A stretch of 58,289 nucleotides of DNA from Polyangiaceae bacterium (GTDB lineage: Bacteria; Myxococcota_A; Polyangia; Polyangiales; Polyangiaceae), in contig JAFGIS010000621.1 in the NCBI GenBank assembly GCA_016929495.1, positions 1-58,289 on the forward strand, written 5' to 3'. A program made the position numbers and the translations under genes. The notes beneath the pieces were generated by a model. That model had not been told where the DNA came from, did not search any database, and was given only the letters and a program-made list of their open reading frames with translations. This document shows, piece by piece, positions 34,538 through 43,393 of the stretch (position 1 is its first letter; each line of letters starts with the position of its first letter).

Positions 34538-35413
34538 CTACGGTAGTTTCGCGGGCAGCGGAAGCTCACCGCCTGCGCGAACGTAGGCGACCACGGCGTC
34601 CCCGAGCTTGGCGATGGCCTTGATGCACTTGTCACTGACCTCGCCCATGGTCGCGCCCCTGCACTCCCGCCCGTACGCCCGAAAGGCCTGCTGCACCTTC
34701 TCGTCGTTGTGCTTCATCGCGTCGCGTTGGTTCGAGTCGATGTGGCGCCAGGTGATGTCGGCGTGTCCGGGCCTGGGCGGCTTCGAGAGCGTGACTTCTC
34801 CGGACGAGAGCGTGACGCAGGAGCCGTCCCAGCGCAGCGCATCGTAGCCATCGGTGTATCCGCTCACCTGCATACCCCCCGGAGCAGCCGTTCGCTTGTG
34901 CAGCAGCAGCACTTCCTCATCGAACGCGAGCTCGCCGCTCACGGACGCCCCGCCCGACGCATTCCACGCCTGCACCTTGCCTCTGAGATAGCCCCGGGTC
35001 CACGGCGTACCCGCCCGGAACATGTAGAGCGCGACGCCGGGGAACGTGTCCTGGCAAACCGCACGAGCGAATGCCCTCGGCGGCGCGCATACCTCGGCAT
35101 CCTTCTTGGTGCATTCGGTCGGCAGGGCATGCTCGGCCGGCTTGTCCGCTTGCTCTTCTTCCGCAGGCGGATCGGCGGGCTCTGCCGCGGTCTGTGCGTC
35201 TCGTGCCGAGCTCTTCGCCTCCATGTTGCTCGGCGTGTCGGGGGGGGTCGAGCTGGACACGCTACATGAGGCTGCCAGCGTGCCCATTGCCAGCAGCAGG
35301 CCCCCAGCCAGTGCAGGGCCTGTTGCTGCGTGGCAGCTGCCAACGGCAGAGGTTTCGGGCGAGTGTGCGAGGCGGTTCGGCGCGGTCGACGAGCGCATGG
35401 CCCATGCATTCAT
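34538..35413 (-). CDS. Lipoprotein, hypothetical
   Basis: The 291-aa product (ATG 35413, or an alternative ATG at 35398) has a long n-region, a hydrophobic core and lipobox L-A-A-S-C near residue 50. A Glu/Ala/Pro-rich spacer follows. A globular part of about 190 residues has Cys pairs and a beta-rich centre that ends in a helical K-C-I-K-A-I-A-K-L segment. No family recognised. It is divergent from the disulfide-relay operon at 35576. Confidence 0.75.
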   Translation of the reverse strand: MNAWAMRSSTAPNRLAHSPETSAVGSCHAATGPALAGGLLLAMGTLAASCSVSSSTPPDTPSNMEAKSSARDAQTAAEPADPPAEEEQADKPAEHALPTECTKKDAEVCAPPRAFARAVCQDTFPGVALYMFRAGTPWTRGYLRGKVQAWNASGGASVSGELAFDEEVLLLHKRTAAPGGMQVSGYTDGYDALRWDGSCVTLSSGEVTLSKPPRPGHADITWRHIDSNQRDAMKHNDEKVQQAFRAYGRECRGATMGEVSDKCIKAIAKLGDAVVAYVRAGGELPLPAKLP

Positions 35414-35575
35414 CTATGGGCCGTCGTGCCTGTCAAGCGGTCGGCCTAGTGGTCAAACCGTTGCCATGTTCCAGCGGAAACGAATCCACAGCCAATTCGT
35501 AGGAGGACGGCTCCTCGGCCGGCGAGCAGAGTACTTGCACGAGGCCCGCTGCTGTTGCCACGCTCTTGCCCAGTC

Positions 35576-36790
35576 ATGGTTCAACCCGACTCGCGAGTGC
35601 CTGCCGTCCTGGCGCTCATTGGTTGTGTGCTCGGCTTGATCTTCGCGTCCAATTCGTCGCTCGACTACGCCGAACACCTCGATCGGCGGCTGCACGACAT
35701 CCACTGCAGCTACGTCCCCGGCGCCTCGACGACGACCGAAGCCGAGTCCTGCCGCGCCGCGATGTACAGCTCGTACGGTGCCGTGATGCGTGAGTCGCTC
35801 TGGGGCGGCCTGCCGGTGTCACTGTTCGCTCTGGGCGCCTACAGCTTCTTCGCTGCGTTTGCCGCCTACTTGCTTGTGGCGGCAGCACGCGCACCGGCCA
35901 GGGCCGTGGTCTTCTTTGCCGTCGTGAGCCTGACGCCGCTGCTCGTCTCGATCCTCATGTTCGCCGTTTCCCTTCTCGAGCTCGGTGAGCTCTGCGAGAC
36001 GTGTGTTGGACTGTACATTGCGTCGGGGTTCTTGGCCGTGGGCGGCCTGCTCGGACTCGGCACGCTCAAGAGGCCTTCGTTCGGAGACACAGCCCCACGC
36101 CCGGTCGCCAGCGTCGCCTTCGTTCCCATTTGGCTGGCTGCGCTCGGCGTCATCACGATCATCCCGGCCGCCGTCTACGCGGCGGCGGCCCCCGACCAGC
36201 GCCCGTACCTCTCCAAGTGCGGGCAAATCAAGAGTCTGGAGGACAAGGCGGGCTCGCTGCTCTCGTTCAAGACCGCTTTCTCGGTGCAGCCGGCCCTCAT
36301 TGTCGAAGACCCGCTCTGCGTCACGTGCAAGGCCTTCCACAATCGGCTCGTCGACGAGGGCATCATGCGCCGACTCGACGTCAAGGTGGTCCTGTTCCCC
36401 CTGGACAGTGCGTGCAACTGGATGCTGGAGGAGCCGCTGCATCCGGGAGCGTGCATCCTGTCCAAAGCCGTCTTGTGTGGAGGCCCGCAGGCTCGGCAGG
36501 TCCTCGAGTGGGCTTACGAGGAGCAGACGTACCTGTTCAGGGCTGGAAAACAGGGGGAGGGCACGCTGCGCGCCGTCATCAACAACCGCTGGGGCGCGAG
36601 CATGCTCGCTTGCGTCGACTCCCGGGAAATCGACATGCGACTCAATCGCATGCTGCATTTCGCCGCTCAGAACGGGATCCCCGTCTCCACACCGCAGTTC
36701 TATCTGGGCAAACAGCGAGTGTGCGACGAGGACACGGACATCGGGCTGCGCTTCACGCTGGACCAGCTCGCGCCGGAGGTGCTGCGGTGA
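35576..36790 (+). CDS. VKOR-thioredoxin fusion (disulfide-forming membrane protein)
   Basis: ATG 35576 gives 404 aa. The N-terminal half is a vitamin-K-epoxide-reductase domain with a first helix, a Cys loop (H-C-S-Y and S-C-R near residues 41-60), a S-S-Y-G motif, and the active C-E-T-C at the end of a membrane helix near residue 141. Further helices lead to a thioredoxin-like C-terminal domain with C-V-T-C near residue 252 and extra cysteines. In other bacteria such fusions reoxidise thiol oxidants and make disulfides in the periplasm. The next genes overlap it, so they likely act together. Confidence 0.9.
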   Translation: MVQPDSRVPAVLALIGCVLGLIFASNSSLDYAEHLDRRLHDIHCSYVPGASTTTEAESCRAAMYSSYGAVMRESLWGGLPVSLFALGAYSFFAAFAAYLLVAAARAPARAVVFFAVVSLTPLLVSILMFAVSLLELGELCETCVGLYIASGFLAVGGLLGLGTLKRPSFGDTAPRPVASVAFVPIWLAALGVITIIPAAVYAAAAPDQRPYLSKCGQIKSLEDKAGSLLSFKTAFSVQPALIVEDPLCVTCKAFHNRLVDEGIMRRLDVKVVLFPLDSACNWMLEEPLHPGACILSKAVLCGGPQARQVLEWAYEEQTYLFRAGKQGEGTLRAVINNRWGASMLACVDSREIDMRLNRMLHFAAQNGIPVSTPQFYLGKQRVCDEDTDIGLRFTLDQLAPEVLR

Positions 36791-37506
36791 ATCAGCACAC
36801 CGGACCGCAAGGCATATCGCCGGCGGCGCTCGTCGGTGCAGGCGTGTGCTTCGTGGCGTTGGCTGGTGTGTGCCTGACCGTCAGGTCGACCGTGGCCAGC
36901 GCTGGAGAGCGCTTGGTCACCCCCGAGGCCTCTCAGCCCCAGGTCGCCATCGCCGCCCAGTCGGAGGTCGGCTACTGCACCCCGGCTTTCAAGCAAGTGC
37001 TCGAGCGCGTCCTGCACTCCTGCGGCCTGGTGGGCGAGGCCGGCCGTCGCGGCTGCAAGCCTACTGACGTGAAGGCCTTTGCTGCGATCAACGATGACGA
37101 CTTCAACGCCCTGTTCACGCCGCTCAAGAACCGCGGTGCCGTCATCCAGTTCGACAACGGCAAGGAAGACCTGGACGAGCAGGCCAAGCGGTTGCTCGAG
37201 GCCAAGTGGTTCGCGCGCAAGGGGGCCCGCTACTTTTTCGTGGTGGCTCGGGCCTCGCGCACCGGCACCCAGGCCAAGAACCGGGCGCTGTCCCACCGAC
37301 GGGCCAATTCGGTGATGTTCTATCTGAAACAGATAGCCAACGATCCGGAGATCGACCGAGAGGTAGGCCTGCTCTGGCTCGGAAATGAGTTTGCCCAGCT
37401 CAGCCAGGACTACTGCCAATGGGATATCTCACGCAAAGATGCCAGGTGCGACGCGGAGGCCATCAACCGGAGCGCATTCGTCTCCTGGGTGGATTGTCGA
37501 CTGTGA
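36787..37506 (+). CDS. OmpA-like domain membrane protein
   Basis: GTG 36787 overlaps the VKOR stop (GTGA). The 239-aa product has a signal-anchor helix (about residues 13-31) and a Cys-containing periplasmic domain. A C-terminal OmpA/MotB-like region follows, with I-Q-F-D-N-G, V-V-A-R-A-S, L-S-x-R-R-A-N-S-V, and further cysteines at the end. It may bind peptidoglycan. Its several cysteines fit a substrate or partner of the disulfide relay encoded around it. Confidence 0.8.
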   Translation: MNQHTGPQGISPAALVGAGVCFVALAGVCLTVRSTVASAGERLVTPEASQPQVAIAAQSEVGYCTPAFKQVLERVLHSCGLVGEAGRRGCKPTDVKAFAAINDDDFNALFTPLKNRGAVIQFDNGKEDLDEQAKRLLEAKWFARKGARYFFVVARASRTGTQAKNRALSHRRANSVMFYLKQIANDPEIDREVGLLWLGNEFAQLSQDYCQWDISRKDARCDAEAINRSAFVSWVDCRL

Positions 37507-38195
37507 TGCATCGCACCCCCGTAGGTGGGCTCGCCGTGGCGACGGCGGTCGTCACGCTCGTTGCCTGCGACATCGAGAAGAAGAAGGATCCGCCCATCGC
37601 ACCCCAGGCGCGCAGTCAGGCGATCACCGGCAACCCGAACGCGGTGGTCGAACAGCAGCCGGCGGCCACCGCCGCCCCGCGCCCGACCGCCGTGCGCAAG
37701 CGCGGCAAGCTTTGCGTCGGGCCGACAGGGCAGGGTGCCACCGTGTCCGGCGAGGGGCTGCTCGTTGCCGCAGCGCCCGGTTCGGCCCTCCCGCCGGAGA
37801 CAATGCCGGTGGGTCGAGGGCGCTGGACCTGGATCAACTTCTGGGCGGCCTGGTGCGCCCCGTGCAAGGCCGAGATCCCTCTCTTGCGCAGCTGGGAGCG
37901 GCGCCTGAACGCCGAGGCAACCAAGGTCGAGCTGGTGTTCGTCTCGCTCGACGACGACCAGCGTCAGCTCGAGCAGTTGCTCGCCAATCCCGGTGCGACC
38001 GAGCTTCGCAGCACCTACTGGCTCCGCGAAGGCAGGGAACGCGAGAAGTGGTTGAGCGACGTCGGGGTCTCCAAGGATCCCCAGCTGCCCGTGCAGCTGT
38101 TGGTCGGCCCGAGCGGCAAGGTCCGTTGCATCATCGAAGGCGCCGTCGAGCCCGAGGACTGGCCCCGCATCTGGGCTCTCATCAACGACGCTTGA
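37506..38195 (+). CDS. TlpA-like thioredoxin lipoprotein
   Basis: ATG 37506 overlaps the previous TGA. The 229-aa product has a lipobox T-L-V-A-C near residue 21 and a Pro/Ala linker. A thioredoxin fold follows, with W-A-A-W-C-A-P-C near residues 115-122, a V-F-V-S-L-D-D-D strand and a cis-Pro L-P-V-Q near 196. TlpA-type proteins are periplasmic thiol-disulfide reductants. Together with the VKOR fusion it could run a complete oxidise/reduce pair at the membrane (inference). Confidence 0.93.
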   Translation: MHRTPVGGLAVATAVVTLVACDIEKKKDPPIAPQARSQAITGNPNAVVEQQPAATAAPRPTAVRKRGKLCVGPTGQGATVSGEGLLVAAAPGSALPPETMPVGRGRWTWINFWAAWCAPCKAEIPLLRSWERRLNAEATKVELVFVSLDDDQRQLEQLLANPGATELRSTYWLREGREREKWLSDVGVSKDPQLPVQLLVGPSGKVRCIIEGAVEPEDWPRIWALINDA

Positions 38196-38197
38196 GC

Positions 38198-39367
38198 ATG
38201 CCTCGAGCGCTCATCACCCTCGAGCTTCCCGGCTCGCTGCAGAGTGCGCTCGCGGCAGGGCATCCGTGGGTGTATCGAGATCACGTTCCGCACGACTTCC
38301 GCGCGCCTGCAGGGACGTGGATCCACGTCCGAGCCGGGCGCTGGCGCGGGTACGCGGTGTGGGATCCACAGTCGGCGATTGCGCTGAGAGTCTATTCGTC
38401 GTCCGAGCTGCCGGACGCCGAGTGGGTGAAACGTCGGGTCTGGGACGCGTGGGAGCTGCGTTCGGACGTTCGGCGGGAAACCGACGCATTTCGGTGGCTG
38501 TTCGGGGAGGGGGATGGGTTGCCGGGGATCACCGTCGACGTGTACGGCGGGTTTGCCGTGCTGGTGACGTATGCGACGGGGCTCGATGCCCTGGTGCCGT
38601 GGGTCGTCGAGGCGCTGCGGGCGGTGGGCGACTTGGACGGCATTGTTCGGCGTGCGCGGCCAGGGGCGGGGGGCGAACGGATTGAATTGGTGTGGGGGAG
38701 GGCGCCACCCGAGCGAATGATCGTGTCCGAATGCGGCGTGAAGATGGGGGTCGATCTGCGGCACGGGCAGAAGACGGGGCTCTTTTTGGACCACCGGGAG
38801 AATCGGCGTTGGGTCGGCGAGCATGCGAGCGGGCGAAAGGTGCTCAATCTGTTCGCGTATACGGGGGCGTTCTCGCTCCACGCGCTGCGCGGGGGAGCGA
38901 AGCGTGTGACGAACGTCGACGTGGCCGCGGACGCGCTCGTGGCTGCGCGGGACAACTGCCGGCTCAATGGATTCGAGGTGAACGAGGCCGACTTCGTCGC
39001 GGCGGATGCATTCGAGTACCTGGAGAAGCGGCAACGGGGCGAAGGGTTCGAGCTGGTGGTTTGTGATCCGCCGAGCTTCGCCAATAGCCGGGCGCAGCTC
39101 GACGCTGCTCGGCAGGCGTATGTGCGGCTCAATGCGTTGGCGATGAAGGCGGTTGCCCCGGGGGGGTGGCTGGCGACCGCGAGTTGCACGGCGCAGCTGA
39201 CGCCGGCTGCGTTTCGGGACGCGATCGCCGAGGCTGCTGTGCGGAGCCGGCGGCGCGTGCAGCTCGTGCATGAAGCCGGGCACGCGCTCGATCACCCGGT
39301 GAGCGCAGGGCATCCGGAGGGGAGGTACTTGAAGTTCGTAGTGGGGAGGGTTGTCGCGGTCGTGTGA
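38198..39367 (+). CDS. RlmI-like 23S rRNA cytosine-C5 methyltransferase
   Basis: ATG 38198 lies 2 bp after the TlpA stop. The 389-aa product has a PUA-like start (H-P-W-V-Y-R-D), an L-F-G-E-G-D-G-L-P-G segment and K-T-G-L-F-L-D-H-R-E-N-R. The SAM-binding N-L-F-A-Y-T-G-A-F-S and the catalytic D-P-P-S-F-A-N near residue 290 follow. This matches class I RlmI/RlmK-type enzymes. It is in the same transcription run as the disulfide genes, but the link may be only positional. Confidence 0.93.
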   Translation: MPRALITLELPGSLQSALAAGHPWVYRDHVPHDFRAPAGTWIHVRAGRWRGYAVWDPQSAIALRVYSSSELPDAEWVKRRVWDAWELRSDVRRETDAFRWLFGEGDGLPGITVDVYGGFAVLVTYATGLDALVPWVVEALRAVGDLDGIVRRARPGAGGERIELVWGRAPPERMIVSECGVKMGVDLRHGQKTGLFLDHRENRRWVGEHASGRKVLNLFAYTGAFSLHALRGGAKRVTNVDVAADALVAARDNCRLNGFEVNEADFVAADAFEYLEKRQRGEGFELVVCDPPSFANSRAQLDAARQAYVRLNALAMKAVAPGGWLATASCTAQLTPAAFRDAIAEAAVRSRRRVQLVHEAGHALDHPVSAGHPEGRYLKFVVGRVVAVV

Positions 39368-39398
39368 AAAACGCGTAGCATCGACGCGCTCTGCGCGG

Positions 39399-41141
39399 CT
39401 ACCTGCTGACCACGCACCGGAACTCCCCGAGCGCTGATTGAGATCCGCGTGGGCGCTCGGCCGTCCACTCGGGCACGGCGCCCTTGGGTGTTTCCCCGTG
39501 ACCGACCGCATTCAGTTCTTCGCGCGTGGGCAGGCCGCCGCCGCGGAGCCGACAAAACGCCACCGCTTGCTTCCAGGTGACGCAGCGGATCGGAGCGGCC
39601 ATCGGCGTGCGACCGGAGGCGCAGTACTCGCTCAGCCGGGGGGTCTTCGTTCGTCCCATGGTCGTGGGCCTCTCACACGTCGAGCACGCCGCGTAGTCGA
39701 GCTCACTCACCTCGGACACGTCCATGCAGCGAATCGTCTCCGGGCCGCCGGCATCCAGGCGTGGATCGGTGGAAGTGCGGGACCGCGTTCTCGGCTCAGG
39801 CAAGTTGAGGCGCCACGTGTGCCAAGGACATTCGTGCGGGCCCGCCTCCGGAACATCCGACGCCGGCGACACGGTAGGGGGGGGTAGCGTGGAGGGGGGC
39901 GTCCGGCCGGCTTCGTTCGGTGTGGGCTTCCCGCTCGGGTCGTTCGAAGCGATCCTTTGTGCCAGGCGTTTGGCGTCCTCTACCATCGGAGCGAAGACCC
40001 GGCGGGTTTCGCGCGCACCAGGGAGCTCGGTGGCACTGTAAACCAACGTGCCGAAACCGAGCACGATCAGCAGCACCACCACGATCCCCAGCGGGCTTTC
40101 GCGCGATGACGCCGACGGTGGCGGCGGTGTACTGATGGCAGCCTCACGCGCAGTGGGTGGTGCGGGACTTGCGGGCGGCGGTGGAGGTACGCTCCCCGCG
40201 GACGCGACCTCTCCGGCTGCCGCCAGCGTGGCTTTGAGGAATTCACCCGCATTCGCGAAACGCTGTTCGGGATGCACGGCGAGTGCTTTGGCAAAGACGG
40301 CTTCCAGCGGGTCCGATATTCGAGCCCCGAGAGCCCGCGGTGTCGGGCGCTGGTCGGGGTTGGCCGAGGAGAACCCGAGCTGCACGAGGTCTTCTCCGTC
40401 CAGCGCCCTTCTGCCGACGAGCATTTCGGTGGCCACCAGAGCGAGCGCGTAGACATCGGTCCAGGGGCCCGTGGCGCCATAGCTGCGGGTGAACTGCTCG
40501 GGCGCGCCGTAGGGGGGGGTGAAGGAGGTCGAGGAGAGGCCGGTTTTTGCCAGGGCAGCGCTGAGTGTCGAGTGGTCGGAGATGATTTTTGCGACGCCGA
40601 AGTCGAGGAGTTTGCACGGCGTATCCGGAGAGCGAGCCGCGCTGCCGAGCACGAAGATGTTGGCAGGTTTGATGTCTCGGTGGGCGACGCCGTGGCGATG
40701 CGCGACCTCCAGTGGCACCAGGACGCGTTTGAGGAAGCCAACGACTTCCGTTTCGGTCCAGGGAAGGCCCTGGCGCTGGTCGTGGGCGAGGATGGCCTCG
40801 AGGGGGGAGCCCTCGAGCCATTCGAGGACCATGTAGGGGACCCAGCGGCCGTCCTGGGTCGTATAGAAGCCCACGTCGCGAGCCTGAACGATGCCGGAGG
40901 TTTGGGCGGAGAGCTCGGTGAGCAGTGCGCCTTCGTCGAGGAACTGTTGCTGAAGGGTCTCGCGGTAGTCGTTCGGAACCCGCGAAAGCCCGTCGAAGAA
41001 CTTGACGGCGACGGGTCTTTCCCAGATGACGTGCTTGGCCCGGTAGACCACGGCAAAGCCGCCCTCGCCCACCAGATGCTCAATCTGGTATTTCTCTGCG
41101 ACGAGCTCGCCGGCGATGCCCAGTGGATCTTGATCGGTCAT
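39399..41141 (-). CDS. Transmembrane Ser/Thr kinase with FGE-like tail
   Basis: ATG 41141 gives 580 aa. Residues about 18-290 form a Hanks-type kinase: G-E-G-G-F-A glycine loop, V-A-V-K with Lys47, H-R-D-I-K-P-A-N (Asp156), D-F-G (Asp180) and A-P-E. A Pro-rich juxtamembrane linker leads to one membrane helix (about 350-372). The outer domain has M-D-V-S-E-V-S, a Cys pair, I-R-C-V-T-W-K-Q-A-V-A-F-C and G-G-L-P-T-R-E-E, resembling a shortened formylglycine-generating-enzyme/sulfatase-modifying fold. It probably senses outside the cell. The tail is about 150 residues, shorter than active FGE, so catalysis there is unlikely. Confidence 0.92.
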   Translation of the reverse strand: MTDQDPLGIAGELVAEKYQIEHLVGEGGFAVVYRAKHVIWERPVAVKFFDGLSRVPNDYRETLQQQFLDEGALLTELSAQTSGIVQARDVGFYTTQDGRWVPYMVLEWLEGSPLEAILAHDQRQGLPWTETEVVGFLKRVLVPLEVAHRHGVAHRDIKPANIFVLGSAARSPDTPCKLLDFGVAKIISDHSTLSAALAKTGLSSTSFTPPYGAPEQFTRSYGATGPWTDVYALALVATEMLVGRRALDGEDLVQLGFSSANPDQRPTPRALGARISDPLEAVFAKALAVHPEQRFANAGEFLKATLAAAGEVASAGSVPPPPPASPAPPTAREAAISTPPPPSASSRESPLGIVVVLLIVLGFGTLVYSATELPGARETRRVFAPMVEDAKRLAQRIASNDPSGKPTPNEAGRTPPSTLPPPTVSPASDVPEAGPHECPWHTWRLNLPEPRTRSRTSTDPRLDAGGPETIRCMDVSEVSELDYAACSTCERPTTMGRTKTPRLSEYCASGRTPMAAPIRCVTWKQAVAFCRLRGGGLPTREELNAVGHGETPKGAVPEWTAERPRGSQSALGEFRCVVSR

Positions 41142-41245
41142 TGGGAACAACCGAGGGGGACGGGGTATCGTCGCCTGAAGGCGGGGGAAGATCAACCGCC
41201 CGGTCAGGGCCGAATCCAGGGCCCAGTCCAGTTCTCCGCGGGGGG

Positions 41246-41338
41246 TCTGCGGCGTGTTCGGGAGAAGAGACCAATCCTCGGACCCGGTCGGGGGCGGCGA
41301 AAACGCATCGCTTCAATCGAAACGCGGCACCGGACTCT
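41246..41338 (+). repeat. REP-like dispersed repeat, copy B
   Basis: This is the second copy of the element at 15347-15438, in the same orientation, with about 80% identity over 93 bp. It lies between the divergent kinase and a 5'-decayed PEGA gene. Its palindrome is imperfect here (TTCAATCGAA). Confidence 0.6.
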
Positions 41339-41364
41339 GCGGGATAGTGTCGTGTCTATGGTAG

Positions 41365-41850
41365 CGCGTCTCGGCGGCACGGTATGTGCCATGGACGCGG
41401 GACGTCGTGCTCGACGCGCGCCAACCGACCCGGCTCGACCTGAGCCTGAGACCGACCCCGGCATGCGCGGACAGGCAACGTGCACGCGTTGCTCGCCAGC
41501 GCAACTGGTCGTACGGGTTCCTCGGGACAGGCGGGCTTCTGGCGGGCGTAGCGGGCTACCTGTTCGTCGATGCCAGGTCCGACTGGATGCGGTGGGACAA
41601 GCGACAGAATGATCTCGACGCTGCCTGGGCCGACGCTTCGGGAGAAGCAGCAGGGCCGGTCGAGGAGCAGAGGCAGAACGACGCGCTAGCCCGGTCGGTT
41701 CAGAGCGAAACGCAGGTAGCTATCGCACTCGGAGCTCTTGGACTGGCTGCCTTGGCGGAAGGCGTGTACCTGTACCTCACGGCAGATCCGGCGTCCGAGC
41801 CGCCGGCCCCGCGTGCTCGACGGCAACGGGCGGTTGGCGGACTACCCTGA
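41365..41850 (+). pseudogene. C-terminal remnant of PEGA-domain membrane protein
   Basis: The frame opens after a stop at 41362-41364, and its first possible start is a GTG at 41386. It begins with D-V-V-L-D-A-R-Q-P-T-R-L-D-L-S-L, which looks like the last strands of a PEGA repeat. A membrane helix, a charged soluble loop with N-D-L-D-A-A-W, a second membrane helix and a short basic end follow. This is the usual end of longer myxobacterial PEGA/TPR proteins, so the 5' part seems lost. It could also be translated as a 154-aa product. Confidence 0.5.
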
Positions 41851-43137
41851 CGTTCCGTCCCAGCCAGCCAGGCGAGCAAAGAGGTTCCAGGCGGCAGCCG
41901 CCTTCTTCACGCAGTTCAGGTTGGCCTCCGTGGGCGAGTCGGAATGCGCGCAACCGATCGTGCCGCTGAAGCCGTCGGTGCCCATCGTGAGCTGTGTGAA
42001 CACATGATCAGGATGGTCCGCGACCCACTCGACGGCCCAGTTGCCACCATCGCCGTAGTCGAGGTTGTCGTACATGTTCAGGTCCCAGAAGTAGTCGCCG
42101 TCCGGATCGTAGGCCTCGATATCGGCGAAGTCGTAGAGCCAGCGATGGTGCTCGCGGCAGTGATCGCGGATCAGCTGGTCGTTGTAGTAGACGCCGTTTT
42201 CGGCCATGTCTTCCCCGTCGCCTTCGGCATGGCCGGTCATGAACACGAACGTCACCTTCGGGTACTCTGCGACGAGCTTCTCCATGTTGTCGACGTAGCG
42301 TTGGGCGTCGTGCCCATTGATGGAGCACCACGACCACATCACGACGTTGATATGAGCGTTGGCCGAATTGTCGAGAAGAGCCCGGGTCCCGACCACCCAC
42401 GGCGTGTCCCCGTTCTCGTCTTCCGAGTCACCCGTGCTGAGGTCCACCGCATCGGCGGGGATACCGTCGTCGTCCAGGTCGAGCGCTCCGCTCTCACCGG
42501 AGTCGCTCCACGCGTAGCGCTCGCCGAAGTCGGGGAAGCGTGCCAATGCGTTCATGCCGGTGATGAGCTGGCTTCCGTGCGACGTATGCTGATAGGCGAT
42601 GTGAAGCTTCTGTTTGGCTTGCGCAATGGCATCTTCTGGGACCGTCGACAGATCGCTCTGTTCGTGCCCTATGATGCGGCCCTCGCCGCTCGAGCCGCCG
42701 GCCCCTCCGCTGCTCGATGAGTCGTCGTCATCGTCATCGTCGGCGGCGCCGCCAGCGCCGCTCGATGAGTCGTCGTCATCGTCGTCGGCCGCGCCGCCGG
42801 CTCCTCCGCTGCTCGATGAGTCGTCGTCATCGTCGCCGGTGGCCTTGCCGCCGGTGCTGCTCGATGAGTCGTCGTCATCGTTGTCGGTGGTCCTGCCGCC
42901 GGTGCTGCTCGATGAGTCGTCGTCATCGTCGTCGGTGGTCCTGCCGCCGGTGCTGCTCGATGAGTCGTCGTCATCGTCGTCGGCCGCGGATGCATCGTCG
43001 TCGTCATCCGCCTGGGTGGCGGCTGAGCCACCTTCCGTCGACCCGCTCGGTGCTCCACCGGACTTGTCCTTGCCGCACGCGAAGCAGAACAGCAGAGCTC
43101 CAAGAGTCAGCAGCCACCACCGTCCAGCGTGTTTCAT
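41842..43137 (-). CDS. Asp/Ser-repeat lipoprotein with SGNH-like domain, paralog 1
   Basis: ATG 43137 has GAGGAGG 5 nt upstream. The 431-aa product has a lipobox F-C-F-A-C. A long linker of 16-residue units rich in Asp, Ser and Gly (about residues 35-145) follows. The C-terminal domain of about 270 residues has H-T-S-H-G-S-Q, S-W-C-S-I-N-G-H and F-M-T-G-H-A-E-G. This layout recalls SGNH/GDSL hydrolases, but I cannot place all catalytic residues, so enzyme activity is unproven. It is about 80% identical to the gene at 43394 in the C-terminal domain. Confidence 0.82.
   Translation of the reverse strand: MKHAGRWWLLTLGALLFCFACGKDKSGGAPSGSTEGGSAATQADDDDDASAADDDDDDSSSSTGGRTTDDDDDDSSSSTGGRTTDNDDDDSSSSTGGKATGDDDDDSSSSGGAGGAADDDDDDSSSGAGGAADDDDDDDSSSSGGAGGSSGEGRIIGHEQSDLSTVPEDAIAQAKQKLHIAYQHTSHGSQLITGMNALARFPDFGERYAWSDSGESGALDLDDDGIPADAVDLSTGDSEDENGDTPWVVGTRALLDNSANAHINVVMWSWCSINGHDAQRYVDNMEKLVAEYPKVTFVFMTGHAEGDGEDMAENGVYYNDQLIRDHCREHHRWLYDFADIEAYDPDGDYFWDLNMYDNLDYGDGGNWAVEWVADHPDHVFTQLTMGTDGFSGTIGCAHSDSPTEANLNCVKKAAAAWNLFARLAGWDGTSG
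42709..42990. repeat. Asp/Ser-encoding tandem repeat
   Basis: About six copies of a roughly 48-54-bp unit containing CTCGATGAGTCGTCGTCATC encode the D-D-D-D-D-S-S-S-S-x-G-G blocks of the lipoprotein. The paralog at 43394 has a much shorter version, so this array expanded after duplication (inference). Confidence 0.8.
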
Positions 43138-43393
43138 GAAGCCTCCTCGCTACGTCGAGCCAACACGGAAGCGTAGCTCGTCTTGGCCCTGCTCAGCCAC
43201 CCTCCGTGTGCCTCTTGCCCAGCACGCCCCCGTGGCGCGTCGGGTCGGTGGTCGAGCTGGCAGGCGCCTATCCTCCCACGATGACCTACTCCGTACGCCA
43301 CCCATCCGTGGCCTTCGGCGTGGGATCCAAGTCGCGGGCGACCGTCACCCCGCTCAGCTCGGTCCACGCGCTGGACGGCCCGATCGGGGCGGA

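Noticed and set aside
37385-38197. Extended frame fused in phase to the methyltransferase
   Set aside because: It lies over the OmpA-like and TlpA-like genes in another frame; the methyltransferase starts at ATG 38198, directly at its PUA-like domain.
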